From positions 1 through 44,524 of the forward strand of contig CALFUT010000045.1 in assembly GCA_937929805.1 (NCBI GenBank): 44,524 nt of DNA. Direction: 5' to 3'. The position numbers were made by a program, and so were the translations under genes. The stretch's first letter is position 1; every line of letters starts with the position of its first letter. Shown piece by piece: positions 16,462 to 24,800 of the stretch. Source of the DNA: an uncultured Pirellulaceae bacterium (lineage in GTDB: Bacteria; Planctomycetota; Planctomycetia; Pirellulales; Pirellulaceae). Below the pieces are notes generated by a model. That model saw nothing but the letters and a program-made list of their open reading frames with translations. It made no database searches and was not told the DNA's origin.

Positions 16462-17586
16462 TTAATACACGCCAACCGTCGTGGCGGCCGCTAGTTTGTG
16501 ATACGGACGCACGCCGCTGACGCCATCCCACGGAAACTTCGCGAACGGCTGCTCACGCTCGCCTTCATCCCGCTCCAGAAAACCGGGCACGAAAAACTCG
16601 GGCGTCAACGTTGTCAATTTCACTCGACCCGTTTCTCCGTAACCAACCGTTTGATTGTGGTCGTCAAACTGAACGACTTCTGTGACGGCTCGCGGCTGCG
16701 GTGCGTAATAAGAAATTTTGTATTTTTCTTCGGCTGTTACCGGCTTGCTGCACGCGAGCCCCATCAACGTGTTGCCATAAGTAGGCGTCATGTAGATGCC
16801 GCTTTCCTCAGGCGGTCCGCCAAAAAGTTCTTCGACGCAATACCGAGTCCACTGCGGCGTGAATTCCGTGCCGCCGGAGAAAATGCCGGTGACGCCCGTT
16901 TCCGCCAACGTCATGTCTCGTTCTTCCAACTCCAGACACAATGACTCGATCAACTTAGGCGTGCCGAACATGCACTTGATATTATGATTGGCTGTTAGAA
17001 TCGTGATCGCCTGATCGATGCAGTGCTTCTTGTAGGCTTCCAGATGATCCATCCAGCCTTTCTTGATCAGTTTAACGACCCAGCGAGGATCCAAGTCGAT
17101 GCAGAAGCTAATCCCGCCGCGAACCTGAGCCAAGTGCTCAACCGCCAACCGCAAACGGCGCGGCCCAGACGGACCCAACATCAACCAGTTTCCACCGCGA
17201 GGAAAATACTCGTCCGGCAAGGTTTCGCTGAAGACTTCGTAGTCGGTGCGAAAGTCGTCGACGACCACGCGACTTTTCGGGACGCCAGTCGTGCCACCGG
17301 TTTCGAAAACATACGTGGGTCGATCAGCGTGATCCTTCATCCGCCAACGCTCGACCGGGCCGCCTCGCAACCAATCGTCCTCAAACGAGGGAAATTTTTG
17401 CAAGTCTTCGTAGCACTTTACTTCAGTCAGCGGATCGAAGTTCAGTTCTGACTTTTTCCCAAGCCAGAACGGACACCCGGTGGATTCATGAAAATGGCGT
17501 TGGACGATCTCGACCGTATGCTGATCAAGCTTGTCCTTCGCAGTTGCAACTGCCGCATCGAGGTCTTGGTCGGAACTGTTTGTCAT
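16462..17586 (-). CDS. Acyl-activating enzyme (phenylacetate-CoA ligase/LuxE-like)
   Basis: A 374-residue member of the adenylate-forming superfamily. FETGGTTGVPKSRVVVDDF is the nucleotide-binding loop. MFGTPKLIESLCLELEERD, GIFSGGTEF and TPTYGNTLMG are later core motifs, and YGETGRVKLTTLTPEFFVPG leads toward the C-terminus. Such enzymes activate a carboxylic acid as an acyl-adenylate for CoA or protein transfer. The family most resembles PaaK/LuxE types, which are shorter than typical AMP ligases. The ATG at 17584-17586 is chosen; a GTG at 17652 would add 22 residues. It is the first gene of the set with the aldehyde dehydrogenase and alcohol dehydrogenase. Confidence 0.8.
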   Translation of the reverse strand: MTNSSDQDLDAAVATAKDKLDQHTVEIVQRHFHESTGCPFWLGKKSELNFDPLTEVKCYEDLQKFPSFEDDWLRGGPVERWRMKDHADRPTYVFETGGTTGVPKSRVVVDDFRTDYEVFSETLPDEYFPRGGNWLMLGPSGPRRLRLAVEHLAQVRGGISFCIDLDPRWVVKLIKKGWMDHLEAYKKHCIDQAITILTANHNIKCMFGTPKLIESLCLELEERDMTLAETGVTGIFSGGTEFTPQWTRYCVEELFGGPPEESGIYMTPTYGNTLMGLACSKPVTAEEKYKISYYAPQPRAVTEVVQFDDHNQTVGYGETGRVKLTTLTPEFFVPGFLERDEGEREQPFAKFPWDGVSGVRPYHKLAAATTVGVY

Positions 17587-17829
17587 TTTGCTGAGAAAAT
17601 CGTGAGAGACGGAATGGAGTAAACTTCGCACATTGGCTGCCTTTGCCAACACGATCGCGTCGGCTCATGACCGCATTTGCTAAGATACTCTAACAACCGC
17701 GTAAGCCATCTGTCACGATCCGGTCTAGCATGGCACCCATAAATTCCGACGATTCATGATTGTCGTGTCGGTAGAGCAGCTCTTCGACCAAAGTTCGTTT
17801 GACGACAAATGAACCGAAGCGGCAAACGC

Positions 17830-18906
17830 TCAGTTTTGGTCGGGAGCGTTTTCACGACCTAGCTTCAGCTGCCCCTTCAGATACTTGGCTCGCTCAACAT
17901 TTCGCTCGTCAGTATCCAGCACGGATTGATACAGCTTTTGCAAATGAGCCGGCTGAGTGTGAATAAAAAGCTGGTTGATTTTCGGGATCTCAAGATCTCC
18001 GATCAGCCCCAGATTGATGCCCATCCGGACCCGTGACAGCAGGAACATCGTCTCCTCGCTGCTGATCTGCCGAGCGTTCTGCAGCGTTCCGTACGCCCGA
18101 CTGACGCGGTCGAACAGATCGTTCTGCTGCTCGTTAATCAAAAAATCTCGAGCCTTACGCTCGTAATCGATCACGACCGGAACCACATCACCAACTTGCT
18201 TCACCAACTCGTCCTCGTTCTTGCCAAGGGTGACTTGGTTGCTGATCTGATAGAAGTCCCCCATTGCCTGCGAGCCTTCGCCATAAAGCCCGCGAACCAC
18301 CAGATTGATGCGTTGCAAACTACGAAAAACCTTTTCGATTTGCTTGGTGATCACCAACGCCGGCAAGTGAACCAGCACACTGACTCGCATTCCCGTTCCC
18401 ACGTTCGTCGGGCAGGCGGTCAAGTAACCAAGCTTCGGATTATACGCGTACGTCAAATGTTCCTCGATCGAATCGTCAAGGCGATCGATCTGATCCCAAG
18501 CGCCGTCCAAATCAAAACCGCTTTTCATGACTTGGATTCGAAGATGGTCCTCTTCGTTAACCATCAAGCTGCAACGTTCGTTGCTGTCGATCGCCACCGC
18601 ACGCGCGCCGTCCGAATTCGCATGCTCGCGACTAATCAATTGACGCTCGACCAGAAACTGGCGGTCAAGCAATTCCAGATCTGCGACGTTGATAAACGTA
18701 AGGTCGGCCAAGTCGTCGCTGCCTTCCAACCGATCCCGCACGGTGGACTCGATGTTGGCTCGATCGATATCGGTGCAGCGTTGAATGAACGGGTAGTCCG
18801 CCAAGTTTCTTGCCAGACGGATGCGGCTGCTCATCACGATATCGGATTCCGGCCCGCTACCACGCAGCCATTCCCCGCAACGGCTTGCCATGTCGTTGAT
18901 CAGCAT
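17830..18906 (-). CDS. mcsB: Protein arginine kinase McsB
   Basis: A 358-residue enzyme of the phosphagen-kinase family that phosphorylates arginines on proteins and marks them for ClpC/ClpP. Key segments are SSRIRLARN (26-34), NEEDHLRI (117-124), CPTNVGTGMR (165-174) and RGLYGEGSQA (205-214), with the catalytic glutamates in NEED and GEG. The length is typical. A clear AGGAGG SD lies just upstream of the ATG. The regulator mcsA lies upstream, as in Firmicutes, but the ctsR-clpC part of that operon is absent here. Confidence 0.95.
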   Translation of the reverse strand: MLINDMASRCGEWLRGSGPESDIVMSSRIRLARNLADYPFIQRCTDIDRANIESTVRDRLEGSDDLADLTFINVADLELLDRQFLVERQLISREHANSDGARAVAIDSNERCSLMVNEEDHLRIQVMKSGFDLDGAWDQIDRLDDSIEEHLTYAYNPKLGYLTACPTNVGTGMRVSVLVHLPALVITKQIEKVFRSLQRINLVVRGLYGEGSQAMGDFYQISNQVTLGKNEDELVKQVGDVVPVVIDYERKARDFLINEQQNDLFDRVSRAYGTLQNARQISSEETMFLLSRVRMGINLGLIGDLEIPKINQLFIHTQPAHLQKLYQSVLDTDERNVERAKYLKGQLKLGRENAPDQN

Positions 18907-18910
18907 GAGA

Positions 18911-18916
18911 CCTCCT
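18911..18916 (-). promoter_or_regulatory. SD of mcsB
   Basis: AGGAGG on the minus strand lies 4 nt before the mcsB ATG at 18904-18906, fixing this start. Confidence 0.75.
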
Positions 18917-19044
18917 CGGAATCAACCGACGCGACAAGGCGATTGGCAGAATGAAATACACCCTTGGCACCTAGGGAACCCCCAATGCCCGCCGAGTTTG
19001 CAACAAAATTCTCAATCGCCGATCGCTTAAAACTGCATTCTCTA

Positions 19045-19557
19045 TCAACCACGCTGACCCTCGCCTTCGATCGTACGAATTTGATCGCGAATTTCCGTTG
19101 CCCGCTCGTAATCTTCCTGTTCGACCACTTCACGCATTTCACGACGCAGGCGGATCAGCTCAGTCTGCGATTCGGCATCACGGACACCGCGTTTGGGTTC
19201 TTTCCCGGTGTGCGTACTTTCGCCATGCACATTGACCAGCAGCGGATCAAGCTCTTCCCCAAAGAAAACGTAATCGTGAGGACATCCGAGCCGGCCCGCG
19301 TGCCGAAACTCGTAAAACGAGATCCCGCAAATCGGGCATTTCCTCGCATCGAGCGTTTTTAGATCTTCGGCCGTTTGCTCAAGTTTCAATTGCTCATTGA
19401 GCATCCCCGTCATCGTCGGCGCTACGGGCTCCTCCGCATCTTCCGTCTGCAAATACTCTTTCGCGCAGTCGGGGCACAAATGCAGGGCCAGCAATTCGTC
19501 GCCAGTTAGGTCGGTGATATGAAACGTGGCAGGCTTCTCACACTTTTGGCATTTCAT
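19045..19557 (-). CDS. mcsA: McsA-like zinc-binding, UvrB/C-motif protein
   Basis: A 170-residue activator of the McsB kinase. Zinc pairs are C3/C6 (CQKC), C28/C31 (CPDC) and C74/C77 (CPIC), with C92 close by. A UVR motif (about 134-165, ELIRLRREMREVVEQEDYER) is at the C-terminus, as in McsA from Firmicutes. It lies 138 nt upstream of mcsB on the same strand. It binds zinc or copper and stimulates McsB in Bacillus; that function is carried over by family. The gene is divergent from trpE, and their promoters must share 191 nt. Confidence 0.88.
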   Translation of the reverse strand: MKCQKCEKPATFHITDLTGDELLALHLCPDCAKEYLQTEDAEEPVAPTMTGMLNEQLKLEQTAEDLKTLDARKCPICGISFYEFRHAGRLGCPHDYVFFGEELDPLLVNVHGESTHTGKEPKRGVRDAESQTELIRLRREMREVVEQEDYERATEIRDQIRTIEGEGQRG

Positions 19558-19748
19558 GATATGATTTCTCGCTCGGATCGTTCGACCGAGATTGTTTGAT
19601 GGGTCGTCCGCCGAATTTTATCTCGGGCTACCCCGCGATACAAGGTTATCCAAACGGCTGAATCACCTCGGTCCTAGAGACGCTTTTGAGTACCGGTACA
19701 GCCTTTTTAATTTTTTAACGACTATCCATCGATCAATCTGCGACTTAC

Positions 19749-21257
19749 ATGGCCGTTCTTCCCGATCTGAAAAATTTCTGTCAGCTAGCGGACGATCACG
19801 ACGCAGTCCCGGTTTTCCGTCGACTGATCTCCGATTCGCTGACGCCCGTTTCTGCTTTTCAGAAGATCGACACTGGCGGGACCGCCTGTCTGTTCGAGAG
19901 CGTCGTCGGTGGCGACAACGTGGGCCGCTACAGCTTTTTGGGGGTTCGTCCTACCAAAGAAGTTTCCGCTTTTGCCAATCGCGTCACGGTCACTGAAGTG
20001 GGCTCCGACGGGCAAGCGACGGTGGATGAGTTCGAATCGCCCAATCCGCTGGACGTGCTTCGCCAGCTAATGGGTGACGTCCGAGTCGCCGAGCTGCCAG
20101 AACTTCCTCCGTTCACCGGCGGAGCGATCGGCTACGCGGGCTACGATGTGGTGCGTTACGTCGAATCCCTACCCGACGCCCCTCACGATGATCGTGAGCT
20201 GGCGGACATGTCGTTCGCGTTTTACGATTCGATGCTGGTGTTTGATCACATTACCAAAACGATCACCGCGATCGCACTTGCTTGGCCCGAGAAATTTGAC
20301 TCGCCCGAATCCGCGTATGCTGACGCCTGCAAACGACTGGATCACTTGATCGAGCGACTGAATCAACCTAGCGAGGGATCCGCATGTGTCGACGCGACGC
20401 TCCCTGACAAAGACCCCGACGGCTACTCGTCCAACTTTACTCAGGCGGAATTCGAACAGGCCGTGCTGGACTGCATCGAGTACATCAAAGCGGGCGACAT
20501 TTTTCAGGTGGTGCTCAGTCAGCGTTTGCAGCTGAAGATTGACTGCGACCCATTCGAAATTTATCGCTCTTTGCGAATCCTTAACCCCAGCCCGTTCATG
20601 TTTTTCGTTCGCAGCGGAGACACGACGCTTGTTGGCAGTTCGCCCGAAATCATGTGCCGCGTGGTCGATAACGAGATGACGGTTCGCCCGCTGGCGGGAA
20701 CTCGCCGCCGCGGCGCAACGCCCGAAGAAGACGACGCCCTCGAGGCCGAATTGCTGGCCGACGAAAAAGAACGAGCCGAACATGTGATGCTGGTCGACCT
20801 AGGCCGCAACGACGTTGGCCGAGTCGCCCAGTATGGATCAATCAAGATCCCAGACGTGATGATTGTCGAACGATACAGTCACGTGATGCACATTTCCTCC
20901 ACCGTCACCGGCCAACTGCGAGAAAACGCCGACGAGTTTGATGCGTTGATGGCCAGCCTGCCGGCCGGCACGGTCTCCGGAGCACCCAAGGTTCGAGCGA
21001 TGGAAATCATTGACGAATTCGAGCCGCATCGCCGTGGCCCTTACGCCGGAGCGGTCGGGTACATTGATTACTCGGGTAACATGGACACCTGCATCGCATT
21101 GCGAACGATGGTCATCAAGGGCGACACCGCGTACGTTCAAGCCGGAGCAGGCATCGTCGCTGACAGCAATCCAACCAGTGAGTATGAAGAGACACTAAAC
21201 AAGGCGCGTGGTCTACTGAGAGCCATCCAGATGACACACGATCGGATGAGCAGTTGA
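19749..21257 (+). CDS. trpE: Anthranilate synthase component I
   Basis: The large subunit converts chorismate to anthranilate using ammonia from the glutamine amidotransferase TrpG, the first step of tryptophan synthesis. Its 502 residues include the N-terminal domain with the regulatory ESVVGGDNVGRYSFLG region, and the chorismate-binding core with FQVVLSQRLQL, PLAGTRRRGATPEED and LPAGTVSGAPKVRAM. The 'GNMDTCIALRTM' and 'QAGAGIVADSNP' motifs complete the active site. No trpG or trp operon gene follows; hpt is next. No leader peptide rich in tryptophan codons was seen. The ATG fits the family start. Confidence 0.94.
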   Translation: MAVLPDLKNFCQLADDHDAVPVFRRLISDSLTPVSAFQKIDTGGTACLFESVVGGDNVGRYSFLGVRPTKEVSAFANRVTVTEVGSDGQATVDEFESPNPLDVLRQLMGDVRVAELPELPPFTGGAIGYAGYDVVRYVESLPDAPHDDRELADMSFAFYDSMLVFDHITKTITAIALAWPEKFDSPESAYADACKRLDHLIERLNQPSEGSACVDATLPDKDPDGYSSNFTQAEFEQAVLDCIEYIKAGDIFQVVLSQRLQLKIDCDPFEIYRSLRILNPSPFMFFVRSGDTTLVGSSPEIMCRVVDNEMTVRPLAGTRRRGATPEEDDALEAELLADEKERAEHVMLVDLGRNDVGRVAQYGSIKIPDVMIVERYSHVMHISSTVTGQLRENADEFDALMASLPAGTVSGAPKVRAMEIIDEFEPHRRGPYAGAVGYIDYSGNMDTCIALRTMVIKGDTAYVQAGAGIVADSNPTSEYEETLNKARGLLRAIQMTHDRMSS

Positions 21258-21302
21258 CCAGCCAAGTTTGTCATCGCTTAAGTTTGTCGGGTGCCATGCT
21301 TC

Positions 21303-21332
21303 ACGCTTGCGTGAGCATGCTTACGCAAGCGT
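21303..21332. repeat. Perfect-arm palindrome before hpt
   Basis: ACGCTTGCGT (21303-21312) and its exact complement ACGCAAGCGT (21323-21332) flank a core containing the palindrome AGCATGCT. The result is a hairpin with one mismatch, 5 nt before the hpt ATG. It may occlude or regulate translation initiation, or be a REP-type repeat. Confidence 0.7.
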
Positions 21333-21337
21333 AAGAA

Positions 21338-21916
21338 ATGGCAACCACGAAACCGAACACCAAAAACTTCCACTTAACCTCACCCAACAGAATTGCCGTG
21401 AAAACTTTACTTGATGAACAACAGCTAAACGCAGGCGTCGAAGATCTGGCCCGGCAAATCAACGAAGCCTATGGAGACACGCCACTGACCATCGTCGGCG
21501 TGCTTACCGGCAGCGTCGTGTTGATGGCGGATTTAATTCGAAAGTTACAGATGCCGATGCGAGTCGGTGTCGTCCAAACCAGCAGCTATCAAGGCTCTGA
21601 ACGCGGTCGCTTAACCATCAATTCAGAAATGATGCTCGACATCACCGGACGCGACGTGCTGTTGATCGATGACATTTTCGACACCGGTCACACGCTGGCC
21701 GAGGTGACTCAGTTGATGAACGACCTCGGACCCACAAGCCTGAAGTCAGCCGTGCTGCTGCTAAAAACTGGCTGCCAAGAAGTCGATTGGAAACCCGAAT
21801 TCATCGCGTTTGACATCCCAGACGAATTCGTGGTTGGCTACGGGCTGGATTACAATGACGAGTACCGAAACTTACCCTATTTGGCATGTCTGGAACCGGC
21901 GGATTTGCCCGGCTAG
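21338..21916 (+). CDS. hpt: Hypoxanthine phosphoribosyltransferase
   Basis: This purine-salvage enzyme joins hypoxanthine or guanine to PRPP. Its 192 residues show the PRPP-binding motif VLLIDDIFDTGHTL (107-120), GVLTGSVVLMADL near 54, the flexible-loop SSYQGSERG (82-90) and the C-terminal DEFVVGYGLDYNDEYRNLPYL. The length is normal. An in-frame GTG at 21398 would give a start closer to many homologues. The ATG at 21338 lies at the edge of a strong palindrome and neither start has an SD, so the exact N-terminus is uncertain. Confidence 0.92.
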   Translation: MATTKPNTKNFHLTSPNRIAVKTLLDEQQLNAGVEDLARQINEAYGDTPLTIVGVLTGSVVLMADLIRKLQMPMRVGVVQTSSYQGSERGRLTINSEMMLDITGRDVLLIDDIFDTGHTLAEVTQLMNDLGPTSLKSAVLLLKTGCQEVDWKPEFIAFDIPDEFVVGYGLDYNDEYRNLPYLACLEPADLPG

Positions 21917-21961
21917 TTCTGAAATACGCTGCCGCTGTTCGCACCGGCTCGAATCGCGGCA

Positions 21962-22141
21962 CTAGTTGGACAGCGCCACTTTCGATGAATGAAACCGATG
22001 TTGAGAGAGGAAGGCTCCGTCCGCCCCATGTGGATGGTTCAGCTTTTTTGCTCCGCGCGGCTCGGACGGAGCCTCGCCCTCCCGACGACACCCTGCGGCA
22101 AAAACAACGGTGAAATTGCAAAACTAACGCTGTCCAACTAG
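21962..22141. repeat. 180-bp inverted-repeat-bounded segment holding element copy B
   Basis: A 14-bp perfect terminal inverted repeat (21962-21975 and 22128-22141, CTAGTTGGACAGCG and complement) encloses a segment with no coding content. Inside it, 22005-22084 is copy B of the dispersed element, in opposite orientation to copies A and C. This is the shape of a small non-autonomous mobile element. No target-site duplication was confirmed. Confidence 0.6.
22005..22084. repeat. Dispersed inverted-repeat element, copy B
   Basis: The reverse complement begins GGGAGGGCGAGGCTCCGTCC, matching copy A at 19 of 20 positions, and ends with the complementary GGCGGACGGAGCCTTCC arm. The core between the arms differs from copies A and C, as expected of hairpin elements whose stems are conserved. 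Confidence 0.75.
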
Positions 22142-22179
22142 GATTCGCGCAGACCTTGCCCAATTCGCTTTCGACGACC

Positions 22180-23397
22180 ATGGAATCCGAGCCCGCATCC
22201 CAGCCTGACCAAAAGAAGGAATCCCGCCCAGATCCGTCTTCTTGGAAACCGAAGCGGCTTGCCATCATCACCCGGCGGTTCTGGCCGGTGTCTGGGGCAA
22301 GTGAACTTGCTGTTGGCCGACTCGCTGCGGCAATTCACGAAGCAGGGCACACCGTTGAGATTTTCACGATCAACTGGCAGAAAACGTGGCCCACCAATCT
22401 TCATTTCGGTGAAATTCCCGTTCGCCGGCTGCCCAAGGCCACTTCGGGTCCATGGCGTTCTCTGCGAACTATCCGTCCGCTGTCGCGACACCTTGTTGAC
22501 TTTCAACCGGATGGCATCTTGGCGTTTGGATACGATGAACAAACTTGGTTGGCTGCCAAAGCGTTCTGCGACCGAGTCCCTTTTGTGGTGCGAATGGACA
22601 GTTGTTTAATCGATCCCGAACCATCGCGGTCAAGCAACATGGCTCGGCAAACTCAGGTCCTTGAGATGGCCACGTCTTTGCTAGTCGACTGCCAGAAAAC
22701 CGCAGAAGAGCTGAAACGCCTGAACCCAGACTGCGGCAGCAAGATCCAGATCGTCCCGGACCTAACCCATGCGGCTCAGCCAGACCAACGCACGCCGGCC
22801 CGAAAGAACGCCGCTCGCAACGCACTCAGCGACGCGCACCCAGTTCTATCAATCGAAACCGACCAACCGCTGGTCGTCTGCGCTGCGCCGTTGGGCAGTG
22901 ATGTAGGCGTGCTGGATCTTGTTCGAGCGTGGCCGGCGGTGCTGGAACGGCACCCAAGAGCGCGCCTCTGGATCATTGGCGATGGGCACTCTGCGAAAAC
23001 GGTTTGGGAAGAGATCAACGAGCTTGGTTTGGTTTACTCGGTGATCATGCCCGGTTTTTTTGACGACCTTTCTGAAGTTTTGCTCGCGGCGGACGTCTAC
23101 GTTCATCCACTGCGACATGCCGGATACGACAACCGACTGATCGAGGCTCTCCTTTCCGGAATCTGCTGCGTCGCCAGCCCAGCAACTGAGCAGGAAGGCC
23201 TAATTAAAAACAGCGAAACCGGAGTGATCGCAGATCCGGGGCAGACGGCCATTTTCTCTGACGCTTTGATCGATACTCTCTGCCAGTCCAACCTACGGCA
23301 AAGGCTCGGCCATGCGGGACATCGTGCCAACGGGCCCAAGTTTGAACCTCAGCAAGTTCTTGGCCGGTACTTAAAACCGTTTTCCACGTTAGAGTAG
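22180..23397 (+). CDS. Glycosyltransferase family 4-like protein
   Basis: A 405-residue GT-B-fold glycosyltransferase from the ATG at 22180. A TTG at 22156 would add eight residues. The N-terminal domain has RLAIITRRFWPVSGASELAVGRLA. The C-terminal nucleotide-sugar domain has VCAAPLGSDVGVLDLVRAW, ARLWIIGDG, VIMPGFFDDLSEVLLAADVY and the ADVYVHPLRHAGYDNRLIEAL segment that replaces the usual EPFG-type EX7E loop. The product probably adds sugars to polysaccharide or glycolipid; donor and acceptor are unknown. A second glycosyltransferase follows after 81 nt on the same strand. Confidence 0.82.
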   Translation: MESEPASQPDQKKESRPDPSSWKPKRLAIITRRFWPVSGASELAVGRLAAAIHEAGHTVEIFTINWQKTWPTNLHFGEIPVRRLPKATSGPWRSLRTIRPLSRHLVDFQPDGILAFGYDEQTWLAAKAFCDRVPFVVRMDSCLIDPEPSRSSNMARQTQVLEMATSLLVDCQKTAEELKRLNPDCGSKIQIVPDLTHAAQPDQRTPARKNAARNALSDAHPVLSIETDQPLVVCAAPLGSDVGVLDLVRAWPAVLERHPRARLWIIGDGHSAKTVWEEINELGLVYSVIMPGFFDDLSEVLLAADVYVHPLRHAGYDNRLIEALLSGICCVASPATEQEGLIKNSETGVIADPGQTAIFSDALIDTLCQSNLRQRLGHAGHRANGPKFEPQQVLGRYLKPFSTLE

Positions 23398-23478
23398 AGA
23401 GCTGTCAAACCGGAAGCAAAGTTCAATCTCCGACCGCTACGCTGTGACGCTATAACGCCCAACCTTCGATCCGCAATC

Positions 23479-24642
23479 GTGAAACGACGCATCCTTTTCA
23501 TCACGCCCTCGCTCCGTTTGCCTGCGGATTCCTCGCAGCTACGATTGCTGGCTGCAGGCTTGGCAGATCGAGAATTCGATATACACGTCGCTGCCATCTG
23601 TGACCCCATCGGCTCTCCCACTCGCATCCACCAAGCAACCATTCACTCGTTGGGGATTCGTCAACCTCAATTTCGACCTCAATCTCAGCGCCGCGCGGTC
23701 TATTGCTCGATCAAACTTGCAGCAACGATTCGAATGCTGCTGGAATCTTTGCGTCCGGATGTTGTTCACTCGTGGGATGCCGATGCCAGATTAGAACTTG
23801 CTTGGGCCGGCCGATACCTTCCATCTGCCGCTCGGGTTGAAACAGTCACAAGCTTGGGCGGACCTCGCACGCATATCCGTCAGCTGATTCGTAACCGTGT
23901 TGCACCGTACGATCATTCGGTTGTCGTTCCGCATGAATCTCTGATCGGACACTTGGTCGATACTGGTTGTCCGGAAAAGCAAATTCGTGTGATTCCACCA
24001 GCGGTGTCGCGTGAATCAAAACTTGGCCGAACCGAGGCGAAAGAGAAAACAACTGCTTGTCTTGGTTTGCCAAGTTCAATTTACTTAGCCACCACCGTCG
24101 CACCGCTGCAGCCGCGATTTCGTTTGAAAGATCTTATTTGGGCGACTGACCTGCTGACTTGTATTCGAGACGATTTCCATCTGCTGATCGTCGGGCGGGG
24201 CGAGCAGAAAGCCCGCTTGAGAAAATTCGCATCACAAACCGAAGCGGGAAGCCACGTACACATTCTTGACCGACCGCCCACGGAACTGACACCGCCGGAT
24301 CTTTTTCTGGGTTCTGATGTCTATTGGAACGCCAATCTGAACACGCCCCTCTCGTCGCCGATGCTTCACTCGATGGCGGCAGGCACGCCAGTCATTTCCG
24401 TGCTGGGGAACGGCACCAGTGATGCTGTCCGGCACCAAGAGACAGGGTTCGCCGTGAACTTTGGGGCGAGAGACGAATTCGCTCGCTGGACGAAGTATCT
24501 GATCGAGCAACCAGAATCGGCAAACCAGTTATGCCGACAAGGAAAATCGTATGTAGCCGACAATTTCTCGGTCGACCAAGCAGTTGACGCGTACGCTAAT
24601 CTGTATGCCAGCAAACGGCCGGGCGGAGATGAAACAGAGTAG
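23479..24642 (+). CDS. Glycosyltransferase family 4-like protein
   Basis: A 387-residue GT-B-fold protein starting with GTG. The N-terminal domain has RILFITPSLRLPADSSQLRLLAA and LRPDVVHSWDADARLE. The C-terminal domain has TVAPLQPRFRLKDLIWA, FHLLIVGRGEQKARLRKFA, FLGSDVYWNANLNTPLSSPMLHSM and the GTPVISV segment. The EX7E site is not obvious: NTPLSSPMLHSMAAG occupies that position. It is probably co-transcribed with the preceding glycosyltransferase. The substrate is not predictable. Confidence 0.8.
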   Translation: MKRRILFITPSLRLPADSSQLRLLAAGLADREFDIHVAAICDPIGSPTRIHQATIHSLGIRQPQFRPQSQRRAVYCSIKLAATIRMLLESLRPDVVHSWDADARLELAWAGRYLPSAARVETVTSLGGPRTHIRQLIRNRVAPYDHSVVVPHESLIGHLVDTGCPEKQIRVIPPAVSRESKLGRTEAKEKTTACLGLPSSIYLATTVAPLQPRFRLKDLIWATDLLTCIRDDFHLLIVGRGEQKARLRKFASQTEAGSHVHILDRPPTELTPPDLFLGSDVYWNANLNTPLSSPMLHSMAAGTPVISVLGNGTSDAVRHQETGFAVNFGARDEFARWTKYLIEQPESANQLCRQGKSYVADNFSVDQAVDAYANLYASKRPGGDETE

Positions 24643-24800
24643 CAGACGTCTTTCGGGACTCAAAAATCGAAAAAATTTGATTTTGGGAGGGTTTCGTTTG
24701 CCGTTTCGCAGTATCGTTCAGACAATCTGTTAAAAATGGGTTTGTGCGTTGTACCTACGCGCCATCGCTTTTCTGACTTGGTTGAAGCAACCAGTAATCA

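Noticed and set aside
16407-16475. Longer form of the aldehyde dehydrogenase from the ATG at 16475
   Set aside because: It overlaps the upstream gene and lacks an SD. The GTG at 16404-16406 has GAGGAG at 6 nt.
17690-17791. Short minus-strand frame after mcsB (TTG start, about 33 codons, up to 46 open)
   Set aside because: The translation (VEELLYRHDNHESSEFMGAM) looks protein-like, but there is no SD and only a TTG start. Without conservation data it is left out.
24661-24685. A/T-rich hairpin after the second glycosyltransferase
   Set aside because: The stem is almost all A-T and no T run follows it; a terminator call is not supported.
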